Part shown: one piece after another, positions 33,001-45,123 of the stretch | Layout: each line of letters opens with the position of its first letter | Numbering within the stretch: position 1 is the stretch's first letter | NCBI GenBank assembly: GCA_032433595.1 | Contig: JASWJB010000001.1 | Coordinates: 434,001-498,000, forward strand | Length of the DNA stretch: 64,000 bases | From: Conoideocrella luteorostrata | Taxonomy: Eukaryota; Ascomycota; Sordariomycetes; Hypocreales; Clavicipitaceae | Reading direction: 5' to 3' | The notes under the pieces: model-generated | What the model saw: only the letters and a program-made list of their open reading frames with translations | Told to the model about the DNA's origin: nothing | The model's database searches: none | Position numbers and translations under genes: made by a program

Positions 33001-34793
33001 CTAAGAGCTCTTAGTCTTCTTGCGTCCAGACTTCTTGGGCTCCTCCTTATCCTCAGTTGCCTTGGTGGATACGCGTCTCCTCTTCTTGTCAGGGCTGGCA
33101 GGAGTGGCCTTTGCGGCATCTGTGATAGTGGTATCAGCAGCGGGAGTGGCAGTCTTTCGCTTGCGAGGAGCAGCCTTCTTAGGAGTTTTGGCTTCGTCTT
33201 GTAGTTGCTCAGCAATGGCATCATGGTCATTCGCGGGAGCCTCAGCAGCCGAATCTTCTTTAATGGTGGGCATGGGGATCTGGAAATCATCCGCATACTT
33301 GAGGGCCTCCTCATCGCTCATGTTCTTGGCCAAAGGGTTCCCGGCCTTGTAGGAGTGAACGCGAGCATTGTACAGGCGAAGATTATACTGGTAGGCAGTG
33401 TTCCAGCCCTTCTTCTCAGTAGGGCTCATGTTGGCCCATCGGCGCTGACCCTCTTCCTGAACAGCACCCTTGGGGGCCTCGGCACCAAGATCATTAGCAA
33501 TGATGGAGCGAGCGTGTTGCATGTACAAGAAGTAAGGGGTCAGAGGTCGCTTGGGGGCGTTGGGGTCGTGGGTGCGCTTTTTACGCTCCTTCTTCTCCTC
33601 AACGGCGGGGACGATCTCTGTAGGGACGGGCATCATGAGGGTGGCAGCAGCAGTCTCAAAAGAGCTGAGCAGGTCGCCTTGGCCCTCAGCGGTAGCTTCA
33701 CCAAGAAGGAGATTAGTCTGGCGAATATAGTCCTGAGTAAAGGAGCGCAAAAGCTCAAGAATAGTGCTCAGACGGCCAACAGCCTAAGTATCAGGTCAGC
33801 ATAAAGAAACTACATTTTGTGCATGATAAACAAGACAGCAACAGCAAAGTCTATAATATGGCTTGAGGTGAAAGCGAGTTGCGCAGTAAGCAATTAATTC
33901 CATGAGTTTAGTCGGCTCAAACTTGCATTGCAAATTCCACCCGGATCTTTGGTGCTGCAGTGACATGAACGCAGTGACGTGACGCTCGACAGCATGAGAC
34001 GAGCCCAGAGTCGCGGCTCAGCCGAAAGCTGCATCTGGAGCTTCCACAGCCGAGCGGGGAAGTTTGAAGCTTGAAGCTTGAAGCTTGCTGCCGGCAGCTG
34101 AAGCTACCCCTGCAAGACGCGCTGATGGCTGTCGAGCTCTGGCGGCGGGGCGGCTGCTCCCCAGCTGAGGCGCGGCGCGGCACCTCAATGTAAACAAAGG
34201 CAAGCGGGCCAAGCAGCTGCACCGCGTCTGTACGCCGCTTGCATGCGAGAAACCATGAAGAAAAATGGAAGAAAAAAGATTGCGCATAAAACAGCTCAAG
34301 TATTGCCAAATTATTCTTCGAGCAATCAATGAAGAAATTGCTTTACGCTTGAGGTTCAGGAGCTGCGAGCGCGAATGCATGCGTCCGGTTTGCCTGCAAC
34401 GCCAATCCAAATATGATCTGCTTCGGGTTACACCGCAATTGAAGGCTTCGAAGCATTTTGCATCATCCATTTTCAAAAGGTGACTGACGCAGATTCATAC
34501 TGATGCCCAATGCTTTGCTCCTTGCTCTTTGCTCCGCCGGCCAAACTCAAGGAATCGCGCGAGTAAAGAGGAGGAAGGGTGCAAGTGTAGGAGTGGTAGT
34601 AGAAAAGTGGTATAAAAAAAAGTCGACTTACCGAGTCACGAACTCGGAGGAAGCTCTCATTGTCAACGACGCGCTGCGTGACGCTGATGGGAATGGGTGG
34701 TTGAGGAATGACTCCAGCAGTGGGTGCAGGAATCATGGGCGCAGGGGCGACGGCGACCTTCTTGTCGTCTGTCTTCTTAGACTGGCGCGGCAT
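33001..34793 (-). CDS. HMG-box chromatin protein (HmbC/Nhp10-like)
   Basis: Nuclear HMG-box DNA-binding protein. Exons are 34793-34632 and 33783-33001, giving 314 aa. The single intron is 848 nt, unusually long for this window. Exon 1 encodes a basic MPRQSKK start and a proline-rich stretch ending NESFLRVRDS. Exon 2 continues directly into AVGRLSTILELLRSFTQDYI, a helical region typical of the filamentous-fungal HmbC group. One HMG box follows at about residues 127-200 (DPNAPKRPLTPYFLYMQHAR, then RRWANMSPTEKKGWNTAYQ). The C-terminal tail is lysine-rich with KKAAPRKRK and KKRRR signals. Similarity to Nhp10 would place it in the INO80 remodelling complex. That is inferred from architecture and is not certain. 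Confidence 0.85.
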
Positions 34794-37700
34794 GGCGATG
34801 GTGGATTTTTGGTGGTTGTGGATTTTTTTTTTTTTTTGTGGCGGCGACGGGTGCTCTGTAGATTCGCTGGAGATGGTGCGCTGATGGTGTTGTAGCAAGA
34901 GGCCTGTATTCACGCGACAGCAGGTGCACGATGGCGATGTTTTGTGGTGGAATGAGAGGGGAGAGGTGAGTATTGGGGGAGCCTCGGGGGACTGAGTGAT
35001 TTGGGTGATTTGGGTGGCGTGGCTTGGGCGGAGGGTGCTGGGAGGAAGCTACGGGGAAAGAAGGAAAAGAAGAAGGGGAAAAATTCGGGGGCTGGGAGGC
35101 GGGACGGTGGGTGGTGCGCCCAATATGTAGGATTGCAGAGCCTCTGGAGCTGGTGCACAATCAGCAACGCAGGACAAACTACCAGCTGCTGGGGACTGGG
35201 GACTTGGGATCTGGGCCGCACGCCGGTGAGAGGGAAAAAAAAAAAAATTGGCACGCATGGCGGCTGCAGACTGTTCTGAAATGGCGAATGGGCCGCCTGA
35301 CTGGTCAGCGGGGTGAGGCTTTGGCGGGGCGCCAGTTGGCTTCTCCGACCTGAGTTCTGGCTCTCGCCGCCGGTCAATCGATGCTGCTGCCACCACCGCT
35401 GTTGCTGCAGTGGTGAGCCTGCGCTCCTGCTCCGCTCTGGCTTGCGCAGGCAAGCAACTGCGCGGGCAGGACCAGCAGAATTGCGCTACGCTACTGGGCT
35501 GCCCCGAAATCTCTTCGCCTGGCACTCCCAAGTGCCCCCGTTGTTTGGGATCTCGGGGTCTCGCCCACTGCCCACCCGCGCCAGTCCGCTCTGTCCCAGG
35601 CCGCTCGTTCTTTTACTCGTTTTTCATTCTCCTCGCCAGATCAACCACTGCCAGCTCGGCCAGTGACAGGCATCCATCCCTTCCACCATTCAGCCTAGCC
35701 ACCCACATCCCAGCCAGCAAGTCGCGTCTGGGCCATGCCCCCCTCGATTTGCAACAACAACAAAGCCCACTGACACGCTAGTTCATTTCCTTCGCTAATG
35801 ACATTACCTCGGTGCAAAGTTGCTCGTTGACGACGCAGGACCCCGCCGGTCGGGCCACAGGCCGCTTGCTTGTTCAGAGTCCAGTTACAAGCCCCTTGTC
35901 GCCATTTCGAAGCGCCCATCGGCATCAGCGTCTCTGGTTGCCCGTCCAGCTGGTTTCGCAAGTGGTTTGAGTCCCGAGTCTTGTGGAACACAGCCGAGTG
36001 TGCAGGAGCTGCTGCAGCACCCGCATGCCTTCAGCGGTGTGGCGGTCCTCAGCTCGATCCATGTTGCGAACACCCAGCAACAGCGCCGAAATTTAACTCA
36101 ACAGGCCGCAACGACAACGTCCCAATGATTGTTCTGGCCGAGCTCCGTCAAGTAGCGGTTCTCACCTGGATAATTTGTCCTCGCCATAAGCCCACTAATG
36201 CCAACCGGTGGTCTACGGAGTACAGACATGACAAAGGCAGAGAAAAGCCAAGGACTTGTAAAGCAGCCAGCATTTCTCTCTGCACCACACCGATGTCTGG
36301 TGCATGCTGCACACTGCCGGCTACCCACCCAAAAGGCTGAGTTGTCAACTGGCTGTCTTTAGATTTGGCGCGCATGTACTCCATAGACAGCTGCAAGCAA
36401 GCCGTCCTCGGTCCAACTCCGTAGAGTTACCTCTCTCTTCGCCTTCGACTGTACTGTTGCAGTATTGCACTATCATGCTGAGAAAATGAATACCTTGTGT
36501 TTGCTTGGCCATTTCAAGTTTTACGTCGAGCATACACAGCCTACCCAACATATTGGTATTCCATACTCGATTGGTGTTGTGTCTGGCTTTTGAAAGTGGC
36601 CAGCGATGCCACAAAACTCTCTTGCACAAAGCAGTTCGCGTCCATTGTGCTTCCAGGCGACCTTCTGAAGACTTTTGTGGGCGATGCACTAAGGTCACTG
36701 GTTTTGAATTCCCAGCGACCGCCGACGAGTTGAGCTGGTAACCAGTCCTGGTGCCACTGGACGGAGTGAGGGGGAAAACGTAATAATAATCGCCGCCGGA
36801 CGTGGCATAGTGGCACAGCGCAGCCCCGCCAATGACAATACAGAAGCAACAGCTCGCCGTTGAAACAGTGACCAATTGACAGCGCTGAACGCCGACGGCG
36901 CTGCCAGTGGCTCCAGTCGCCGCTCAATCAGTCCACCTCGTCTCCCTCCTCCCCGTCTCTTTCTCTCCCCCTCCCCCTCTCTCCCTCTCACTCTCCATCC
37001 TTGGCCGAGCGACTGGTGCGAGTGCAACTCGCTGTCGTTCCGGCGCCTTCGGGGTCGAGGGTGTACATCTCAGAACGGTCATGGCCTCCCAGCCCGACCG
37101 CATGATGATCGCCGATAATGGACGACTTGGCCTGCTGAAACTGACGGCTGAGGGGCTGGCCAGTTTTACGAGTCTCGCCAGCTGCCATCCACACAGGGCA
37201 CTATCCCATACCAACACCCCCAGCGACAGACCTAGATTGTTAGTTCGATATTGATGGATGACAGCAACAAGACCGTCTGCGTTACGCCCGGTTCAGCAGC
37301 ACTGTGCTTTTACTTGCCTCTCCACTAGTTTGTGGTGCTACTATCTCCACCGGCCGAAGTGAATCCTGTCCCAACAGCAGTAAACTGTTCCCTGGCCACA
37401 TCCAAGTCATTAAAGATCAGGGCTCTAACAAGTCCCGATGAGCACATGACGCCAAGAAAGCCCATCGCCACATGCCGTAGACAGCAACTACGGCAGCCCA
37501 CTGCTGTCGGATTTCTCCTTCCGCGACTTCGCAATGTCGTCGCCAGGCGATAAGGGTCAGCACCGTGGGACCTTCAGGCCAGACAATCGCCCACACCAGT
37601 GAAGAGTATGGGCACCTCAACTTGTGCCCTGAGAGGTCATTTTGCCGTGTAATTCTCCCTGAAGGCCATTTTTGCTGCCCTCGGCATTTTCATCTGCTCT

Positions 37701-39879
37701 ATTGTACCGAACACACAGGCGGTGTGATCCCAGTGAGCTGTCCAACATCAATCGGCCAGTTCATGTCGTTCTACTCCGTAGCCAAGTTTCCATCGCGATC
37801 TCATCCTCCAATCTGATTCCCATTGCTCCTTCCCCCCTCCCCACAATGCAAACAGGAGAGTTTTAAGTCTTCTAATCCACATATCGCGAGCCACTCGAAC
37901 CTTGCCTTATCTCTGCTTCTCACCGTACGTTGTAACTATTGCACGAGACAAATTGGGCAAATCGACTCACTGCATTATACTAGCAAACCGTTGGCAGTGC
38001 TGTTCCTCGGTTTATTTCGTACTCTCGTTTAGATTTTCTCGGAAAATATTATCAGCCTGTCTTCACAGGATAACACTGGCAACACAGATTTCAGGTACAG
38101 TGCTAGTTATCTTATCGCAGTCAAGCTTCTTTTGTATGGTGCCGCGTGCCATTAGCCAGATGCATAGCTGAATGCCAATAATCAGAGGGCAGCTCACGTA
38201 CGAATCTACGCGATAATCTAAAGCACCTAGGAGAGGGTTGGCGAAGGCATTACATACAGGGCATACAGACCAGAGTCCAAGCCAATGTTTCGGATTTTCA
38301 GCCCAGATCAAAGCCGAACAATCTCCAGACAAAGTTAAGAGCGTCTCATGGTCGACGGCATTCCTACCAGTCAGTCTTTGCCGTATGCCAGCTGTGTGGT
38401 TCTGCTGGCTGTTGTCAGACAATTCGTCGTACAGTACTCCGTATAAACCTGGCGCAAAACAGGAGACGCGGGGTCCGGCGAATGTGGTAGGCGCAGAAGC
38501 AACGAGGAGCAAAGAGGGGCTCGCTGGACCCCTCAATCGTTTCAGGATTGGCCTAGTGGAACTCTTGACAATATCGGTACGTACCTGTCGTGACCTGTGC
38601 ACCCCTCTACTGAGAACCCCTCTTCCGGGATCTATCATACCTACAACAAAAACAAGAGTGCTAAAAATTCAAATGCAGTAGTAAAGAAGAAAATAGCAGA
38701 AACGCAAGAAAAAGGCATTATATAAAGTGGATTATGTATATGCCTACATGCGCGCACGTACAGGTGAACTAATAAATACATTAGTCCCAGCTTAACTGTA
38801 TGCTACCAAGCTAACTAGAGTACTCTGTAGCATTTTGAATGACGTGGAGGGAAAACCAGCCGGCAGGCTAGGCTAGCCGTCTAGCTGTCCGGCTACAGTA
38901 ATTTAAGCTTGCTCAGCACAGTTAAATTTATGGATTAACGCGCTACAGGCTCTGAAACTGTGGCGCCGCGGTGCCTGTTTCTTACGTTATATTGTGCGTT
39001 CGAATGTTGTCACTGCTAAGTTTCCACCGAAGCATTGAATTGTACTGATGAAGCCATACCATTTTGGCAGGCACGATAACTACTCCGTAGACATCAGACA
39101 GTTGCCGAGATAGAAACTTCTTTTTAGAATGTCGACGAACCCCCGGTTGGCTTTCCCGCCGCCAAGTGTCGAAGGCTCTCTCCGACAGCGTCGTTGCACA
39201 TGCCACGTACTCGCGTATTGTAGATCCTCCGTGCCGGACCAGACTCTAGCTGATACCAGACCCTCTCCAGACGGCCGGCACCTCCATTCCCTGACTCTAC
39301 CGGTACAGGGGAACATCCCACATCTGGCGGGTGCTTTGACATCATCGCCAGGTACTTCCACGATGTACTCAGTGACTCAATGCAGCTTGTAGTTGTATTG
39401 CGCCAATCATGCTCGCAACTCGTCCAAAACCACATCTTGTAACCCATCCAGCATTCTCTAAGCTGGATGACACCGTAATAGTTAGGTGGAGAGCCAAGCA
39501 CCGAATTACAGAGAAGGCTAGCCCGTCATTGAGCGCTACGTCGTCGAGGCACGTGTAGCTATTCGCATGCCTCCGTATACAACGGCGTACCCAGGTACCT
39601 TGCCCAAGACATGAATACATCCGATCCATCTTTGTTGCCCCTCCTTCACAACCCCTCCTGGCTCCCTCCCATTCACTTCTAAAGCTCTCAAATCTTGCTT
39701 GCATCCTCACTTCTTTCTTTCTCAAATAACAACGTTTGCACATTACATCACATCTCTCATCTTTTTTTTGCTTCCGTTTGATCTGCTGATAAGAGCAAGA
39801 TTGACTGTAAAGCCGCGCAGCCAGATCTTCACGGCTGCACCATAACAGTATCACATCACTTTGTTTCTTCTTTTCCGAC
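34794..39879. other. 5.1 kb intergenic desert upstream of HET-C
   Basis: No gene recognised over 5 kb between divergently transcribed HMG-box and HET-C genes. ORFs reaching 191 aa (38063-38638, minus) lack domains, hydrophobic pattern or splice-consistent partners. The stretch holds poly-A and poly-T runs, a CT-rich tract at about 36940-36995, exact TACTCCGTA/TACGGAGTA words at 36214, 37772, 38435 and 39081, and an AT-rich block at about 38690-38950. The last 250 bp is pyrimidine-rich and is probably the HET-C promoter and leader. Confidence 0.55.
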
Positions 39880-42800
39880 ATGATTGATTTCAAAAACCAC
39901 GGTCCCCTCTTGGGCTTGATTGTCCTTGTAGCATTAGCCAGCCCTGTCGTGGCTTTCGGAGCTGGGAATATTGCCTCAACTTCCAAGGTCGAAGGCCAAA
40001 ACTGTATGTGAACCACACTAGACAGGCCAGCTGTATTTCTGGCAAACATTGGCTCAGCTAACATTATCGGTTCTTTCAGGGCGACACGGTGATATCGAAG
40101 ATGCTCTTCTTACTCTCGCCATGGCTCAGGCAATGAAGCACAAGAAGTTTAACAAAATCATGGTCTCCAGGGTGTACTTTGGAAACTGGCTTCGAGACTA
40201 CTCCCAGGCAATTGACGTCGGCACTGTCAAGTCTGTTTCCGCCGAGGCTATTCGTCTTCTTCTTTGCGTTCTCGGTTTCCTGACTTTCGGATACGGCTCC
40301 GGGGAGTTCGAGGTCACTGCCGAACGTTTGGGATGCTACCGACCTGAAGATCACATTGACAATCCCAAGAACTATGCGAATAACGAGGATGCCCGGCGGT
40401 ATGATAATCGTCTACGAGGACCCATCGATGAGGAGACGGAATTGTCTATTGATCCAGAGTCTGGCATGAAAAACTACATTGCAAACGATCGTGCCGGAAT
40501 TATGACTTCCTCGAAACATGTGAGAAACCTATTTTCTCGCTGCATCGAGCTTGGCCGCAACTACAAGAACAACGACAGAAAAGCGGATCTTTATGAATCT
40601 CTTCGACTGATGGGAACTGGTCTTCACTGCTTAGAAGGTATATTCAAACTGATCAAGCTCTTTAGCATTCACTGCACTATCTTTGAGCCACCCTTATACG
40701 ATGCACGCAAATGATCTTATATCGCAGCTGGAGAATCATTCCCAAGTCCCTCTGCTAATATTTGGTCCGCAGATTTCCTTGCACATAGCAACTACTGCGA
40801 GCTTGCTCTTATCGAAATCGGCGAGCGAGACATCTTTCCTCACGTTGGACGTGACACTCGCATCCGTCTCGAGGGTGCTAGGGGCGATGTCTACCCCATC
40901 GTGACTGGCACTTTCGGTGGTGTTGACTTTCTCCACTCAGTCGTCGGCGAAGGTTTGTTCTCCCATTGTTGCCCGATGGCTTTGTGCCGGCCCGACTTAT
41001 GAACTCACTATGATCATTTATAAATAATTAACTCATCCGTAGTATCCGACAAGATGACGCAGAACGAAATCGAAGAGCTGGAAGGCACTCTTCAAGACAG
41101 CAAGAACTCCGACACCAGCATGCTTCGTGAACTCTTGGACATGATTCCTGATGGAATTTTTGGCGGAAAGAATCAGAAGAACCGAATTGACGAGATTCAA
41201 GATAATGCTGCTGCTACCCAAGTACAGAACATGTCGGTCTCTCCACGGGATCCTGAGGAATTTACCATCTACGTCCAACAGGTTTATAAGCAAGTCATGC
41301 CTGCTATTGAGTTCCATGATGACATCATGCAGAGCATCACATCCGCCGTTGAGAAAATCCCCGTCTTACCAAAGATCATTGAGCAGTTGGAGGAGCAGCT
41401 CTCCCGATTTGTCTTCTCCATCATGGCCCCAGTCGTCGTTCCTCTGATCCGTCAGATCAAGAACGAACTGGCCACTGGCTCTGGAGAGGTTATCAAGAGC
41501 AGCCAGGAAGAACAACACATTGTCTTTGAAAATGACAGGTCGTCAGATCCCACCCACTCTATGTTGTCCAAGGATCACTTTTCTAACGTAAGTATTCCTA
41601 CTTACTCCGCTTTGCCGTATTTATCATGTGAATAATGAGGCTGACTTTGCGCCTCAAAGATCTTGAATGAAATTGCTGGCCGAACTGCTGCCAGGGTGGT
41701 CAGCTGGGTCGTTCCACAGATCATGGATGCCATTGACGATGACGGTACTGATGTTAATCGCCTGTGCGACCGCATCATTGGCGGTGTCCTGCACCACCCT
41801 GCGCAGAGGGACATGGGTCACGATGGCATTTCTGAAGCTCGTAATCTCATGTTCAACGAGGTTAGAACATGGTGGGGTGAGCTTCAAAATGAGCACAACT
41901 CGTACCGCCAGAAGCTGTCTCGCGAAGGTGTCGAGCGAGGAGAGAATCACAAGGAGGGTGTTGATGACACCGGTCACGGGCACGGCTGCACTGGCAAGCT
42001 TAAAATGAGAAAACTGTACGGGCAACCCGACACTCTTGAAAACAAGATTGCTGGCGCGGCTGCAGATGCCATCTATCAAGGTGCTACTGGGCTCATCTCG
42101 AACGTTGTGGAACAGCAAACTGGTTATAAGTTGCCCTCGGGTCAAGGCTCGCAACACAGTCAGCAGCAAAAGGAAGAAAAGGGGGGGTTTGAAGGGCTTT
42201 TGAGCAAAGCTAGCTCCATCCTTGGCGAAGCTTTTGGCAAGGACGGGGATGAGAATAAACACAACCGCCGAAATGACAACGAATCGTACTCTGGAAGCCA
42301 ATCGAGCTACGGCCGTCAGGATAACAGCTACAGCCAGAGCCAACACAGTAGCGGCTACGGTCAGAGCCAGAGCAGTGGCTATGGCCACAGTCAGCGACGA
42401 GGTGATGACGAGGGCTATGGTGGCGGCCGCTCCGAGCACCGTCGCCGTGATGACGATGAATATGGCGGCGGCTACGGTCGCCAAGAGAGCAACTACGGTC
42501 GCCAGGAGAGCAGCTACGGTCGCCAGGAGAGCAGCTACGGTGGTCAGGAGAGCAACTACGGTGGTCAAGAAAGCAACTATGGTGGTCAAGAGAGCAGCTA
42601 TGGTGGCAACACTAGCTATGGAGGTCGCGGGGAGGGTGGATATGGCCGTCAGCATGAGAGCAGTTATGGCGGCCGTGAGGAAAGTAGCTACGGTGGTCGC
42701 GAAGATAGCTATGGTGGCCGCGAAGATAGCTATGGTGGCCGCGAAGATAGCTATGGTGGTCGTGATGACAGCTATGGCCGCCGACGCGACGAGGATCGAG

Positions 42801-42886
42801 GTGACGAAGATGGGGAGTATGGTCGCGACAACTACGGCCGTCGTCAGCAGGGTGGGTACGGCGGCGGAAGCGGTTACGGATATTAA
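39880..42886 (+). CDS. het-C: HET-C heterokaryon incompatibility protein
   Basis: Orthologue of Neurospora HET-C, a secreted/plasma-membrane-associated protein whose allelic variants trigger non-self recognition after hyphal fusion. Exons are 39880-40003, 40080-40637, 40773-40952, 41043-41587 and 41660-42886, giving 877 aa. The signal peptide (LLGLIVLVALASPVVAFG) is followed by AGNIASTSKVEGQNWRHGDIED. Conserved HET-C blocks include VSRVYFGNWLRDYSQAIDVG, LRLMGTGLHCLEDFLAHSNY, EGARGDVYPIVTGTFGGVDF and the EIAGRTAARVVSWVVPQI-MD segment. The last 200 residues are glycine/tyrosine/serine-rich, with tandem YGRQESS and YGGREDS repeats encoded by 21-nt units. In Neurospora a short hypervariable segment in the N-terminal half sets specificity. 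It cannot be typed from one allele. No HET-domain partner gene is adjacent. Confidence 0.95.
42472..42780 (+). repeat. 21-nt tandem repeats encoding Y-G-x-x-E-x-S in HET-C tail
   Basis: Two blocks of near-perfect 21-nt repeats: about 42472-42610 (YGRQESS, YGGQESN variants) and about 42660-42780 (YGGREDS variants). The units keep reading frame, so copy-number change would alter tail length without a frameshift. The composition is tyrosine/glycine-rich and prion-like. Confidence 0.92.
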
Positions 42887-44190
42887 ACGGGTGTGAATAT
42901 TCGACTGTGTTTCTGGAAATTTCCGGTCGCTGCTATGGACAGGGCACCAGGTGCGCGCTGAGACACGAAGAAACGCGTCAAGAAAGTTTGTTCTGCATGA
43001 GAGGAGCGAGGCGTGAGGTGAGCATTGAGGGCGTGCGAGGTGCGGCGTGAGACGTGAGACTTGCTTGAGACGCGTACTAGGGAATTTCCGAAATTCCGGT
43101 TGGTTGGCGGCTGCAGAGACATGGTAGCCGTCGAATGCAGCATTATGATTGGTTCATATTCTCTAAAATTGATTGGACTTATTTGATTTTATGGAGTACT
43201 CGCAGGCAGGCCATCGTAGCTTTGGCCGTGAGCATCTTTGGTACGGAGTATAGCTGACTTTTGAAATTGCCGGTTTACAACCCCACCAGCGCTAACCGTG
43301 GCAGTCTACAGTACGACTGTCTACGCTTAGTTAGGAATACACTAGAACGTAAACCACATAACTCTGCAGTTATGCAGAATCTCGGATATAACAGACGGTA
43401 CTCCATAAAGATAGGAGGCAGGCATTAAAGAAAAGAAAGAAGGAAAAAAACCCCACTAGAAATCCACACCAATACACACACGTTCAAGCACAGCAGAAAC
43501 CTCATTATTCATGGAGGCTGTCCTTGGTCCATGACAATGTGCCTACCCTATAGAAAAAAAGCGCGTATACATAGCAGCCGTCCCACGCGTCTACTCCGCA
43601 CACAGCAGAACACCAGAGCACAGCAGAACACAGCACAGCCCCCCCCCGTCGTAGTTACATGCGTGCCTACTTCGACTGAATAAATGCCCGGCGACCCGAT
43701 AGGGACGGATGCACGAGGATGGGGGGGTGACGACGCCGCCTTGGCTGAGTTGATAGATATATATGTAGCTTTTGATTCGTCTTGTTGTTAAGTGGAGGGT
43801 GCCACCGCAGGTCACGTCCCCAATCTGGCGAAGGAGTGCTGTGATATTTTCTGGGCTGTGCAACGAAACAAACACAGCTGACAGGCTGGGGAGGGGGTGG
43901 ACGGGTTGTTTCCGCTGCTTGGCATATCGTCTTCTGGCGAACGAGACGGAGCAACAGGGCGGGAATCTTGATAACTATGGAAAAGGGACAACGGGCCACG
44001 GACTACGGACAACGTACAGCTACTGTATAGTAGAGTACTAGTACAGCACAAGGCTGGGCTGGGTTGGCGGAACGAAAATTTGTTGTTGTGGTGGAGTGGT
44101 CGACGGGGCAGCAGTTCGTTAGGATTCACGCATGTTGACATCGGGACTAGTCACGCCACGAGCGATGTGTTAGTAAATCCACGAGGGACG

Positions 44191-44250
44191 CATTGCAATG
44201 TATTGCAATGTATTGCATTGTATTGTATTGTACTGTACTCTGTATTGTAC
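44191..44250 (+). repeat. TATTG/TATTGCAATG minisatellite
   Basis: Degenerating tandem array that begins with 10-bp TATTGCAATG-type units and decays into 5-bp TATTG and TACTG units, then TACTCTG. It ends 30 bp before a TACTCCGTA word. Confidence 0.85.
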
Positions 44251-45093
44251 TACTCTGTATCGTATGGAGAATGCAGAGAGTACTCCGTACATGTTGGGGT
44301 GAATGAATGAATGTCTTGGCACGCGCATTCTGGCAAAAGACGCGGCCAAGCCCACGTTGACGCTGACTCTCAAGCTCATGCTCTCGGCCGCGCCGGTCCG
44401 TAGTTAGTTGGGACCGTGGGTATTCGGGAGTTATTCCTTCTGGAACGAGACGGAGCCGAACCGGCGGCGTCGTGCGTGGTTTGTCCCCTTGCGAGACTGA
44501 GCTAATGGGACATTTGGCTGAAGAAGGCAGCAGGAGAAAGGGAAGTGGAAGGGGAAGGGTGTCGCTTCAGAAATAGAGGAAGCTGGCTGTCGAAAAAGGA
44601 ATTGTCGGGTAATTTTACTGAAATGCTCCTGGAAGAATGGAACGACGACGATGACGGCGACGGATTGTATGTACATACATGCTGTCATTGCAGTACGGTT
44701 GTGAGAGGGTACATCGAGGCGCAGCCTCGTACTACAAAAGAAGGTCGAGAAACTTGCTTTGTAACAGCTTACATACATCAGCACGCGAGAGGGAAAGGCG
44801 GGGGGGGAGGCAGGCAGACAGACACATCTATCGTGCGTGAACCTTCTGTTGGTGCTCAGAGTTCGTTCGCCTGTCGCAGTTAACCGTGGCCGAGGCTCGT
44901 GTGTGTGGTGTGGTGTGCAATTAACTAATTGATTGTCGGAGTACGGAGGGGAGCAACTGCTGAGTACCTGGATGGGCGAGGCGACACAGTCTGGTGGTGC
45001 AGTAAAGTCAGGTGCTGCCGTGCGGTATCAATCCTGTTTGCTTGCCGTTCTTGAGCACAGGCAGCCGCCCAAGTAACTGATTAACTGATCAAC

Positions 45094-45123
45094 TACTCCG
45101 TACTCCGTACTCCGTACGGAGTA
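45094..45123. repeat. (TACTCCG)3 ending in a 16-bp palindrome
   Basis: Three tandem 7-bp units TACTCCG at 45094, 45101 and 45108 run into TACGGAGTA, so 45108-45123 is the perfect palindrome TACTCCGTACGGAGTA. The same palindrome recurs alone at 45374-45389. It belongs to the dispersed TACTCCGTA family described in the findings. Confidence 0.95.

Noticed and set aside
38063..38638. Minus-strand ORF of 191 aa in the HET-C upstream desert
   Set aside because: It has no domain and overlaps an opposite-strand ORF. Composition looks random.
41654..42655. Minus-strand ORF of 333 aa with apparent hydrophobic repeats over HET-C
   Set aside because: It is antisense to the glycine/tyrosine repeat tail. 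The valine/alanine/threonine run is the complement of those repeats.
42222..42896. Alanine/valine-rich plus-strand ORF of 224 aa in HET-C
   Set aside because: It is an out-of-frame reading of the same repeat tail.
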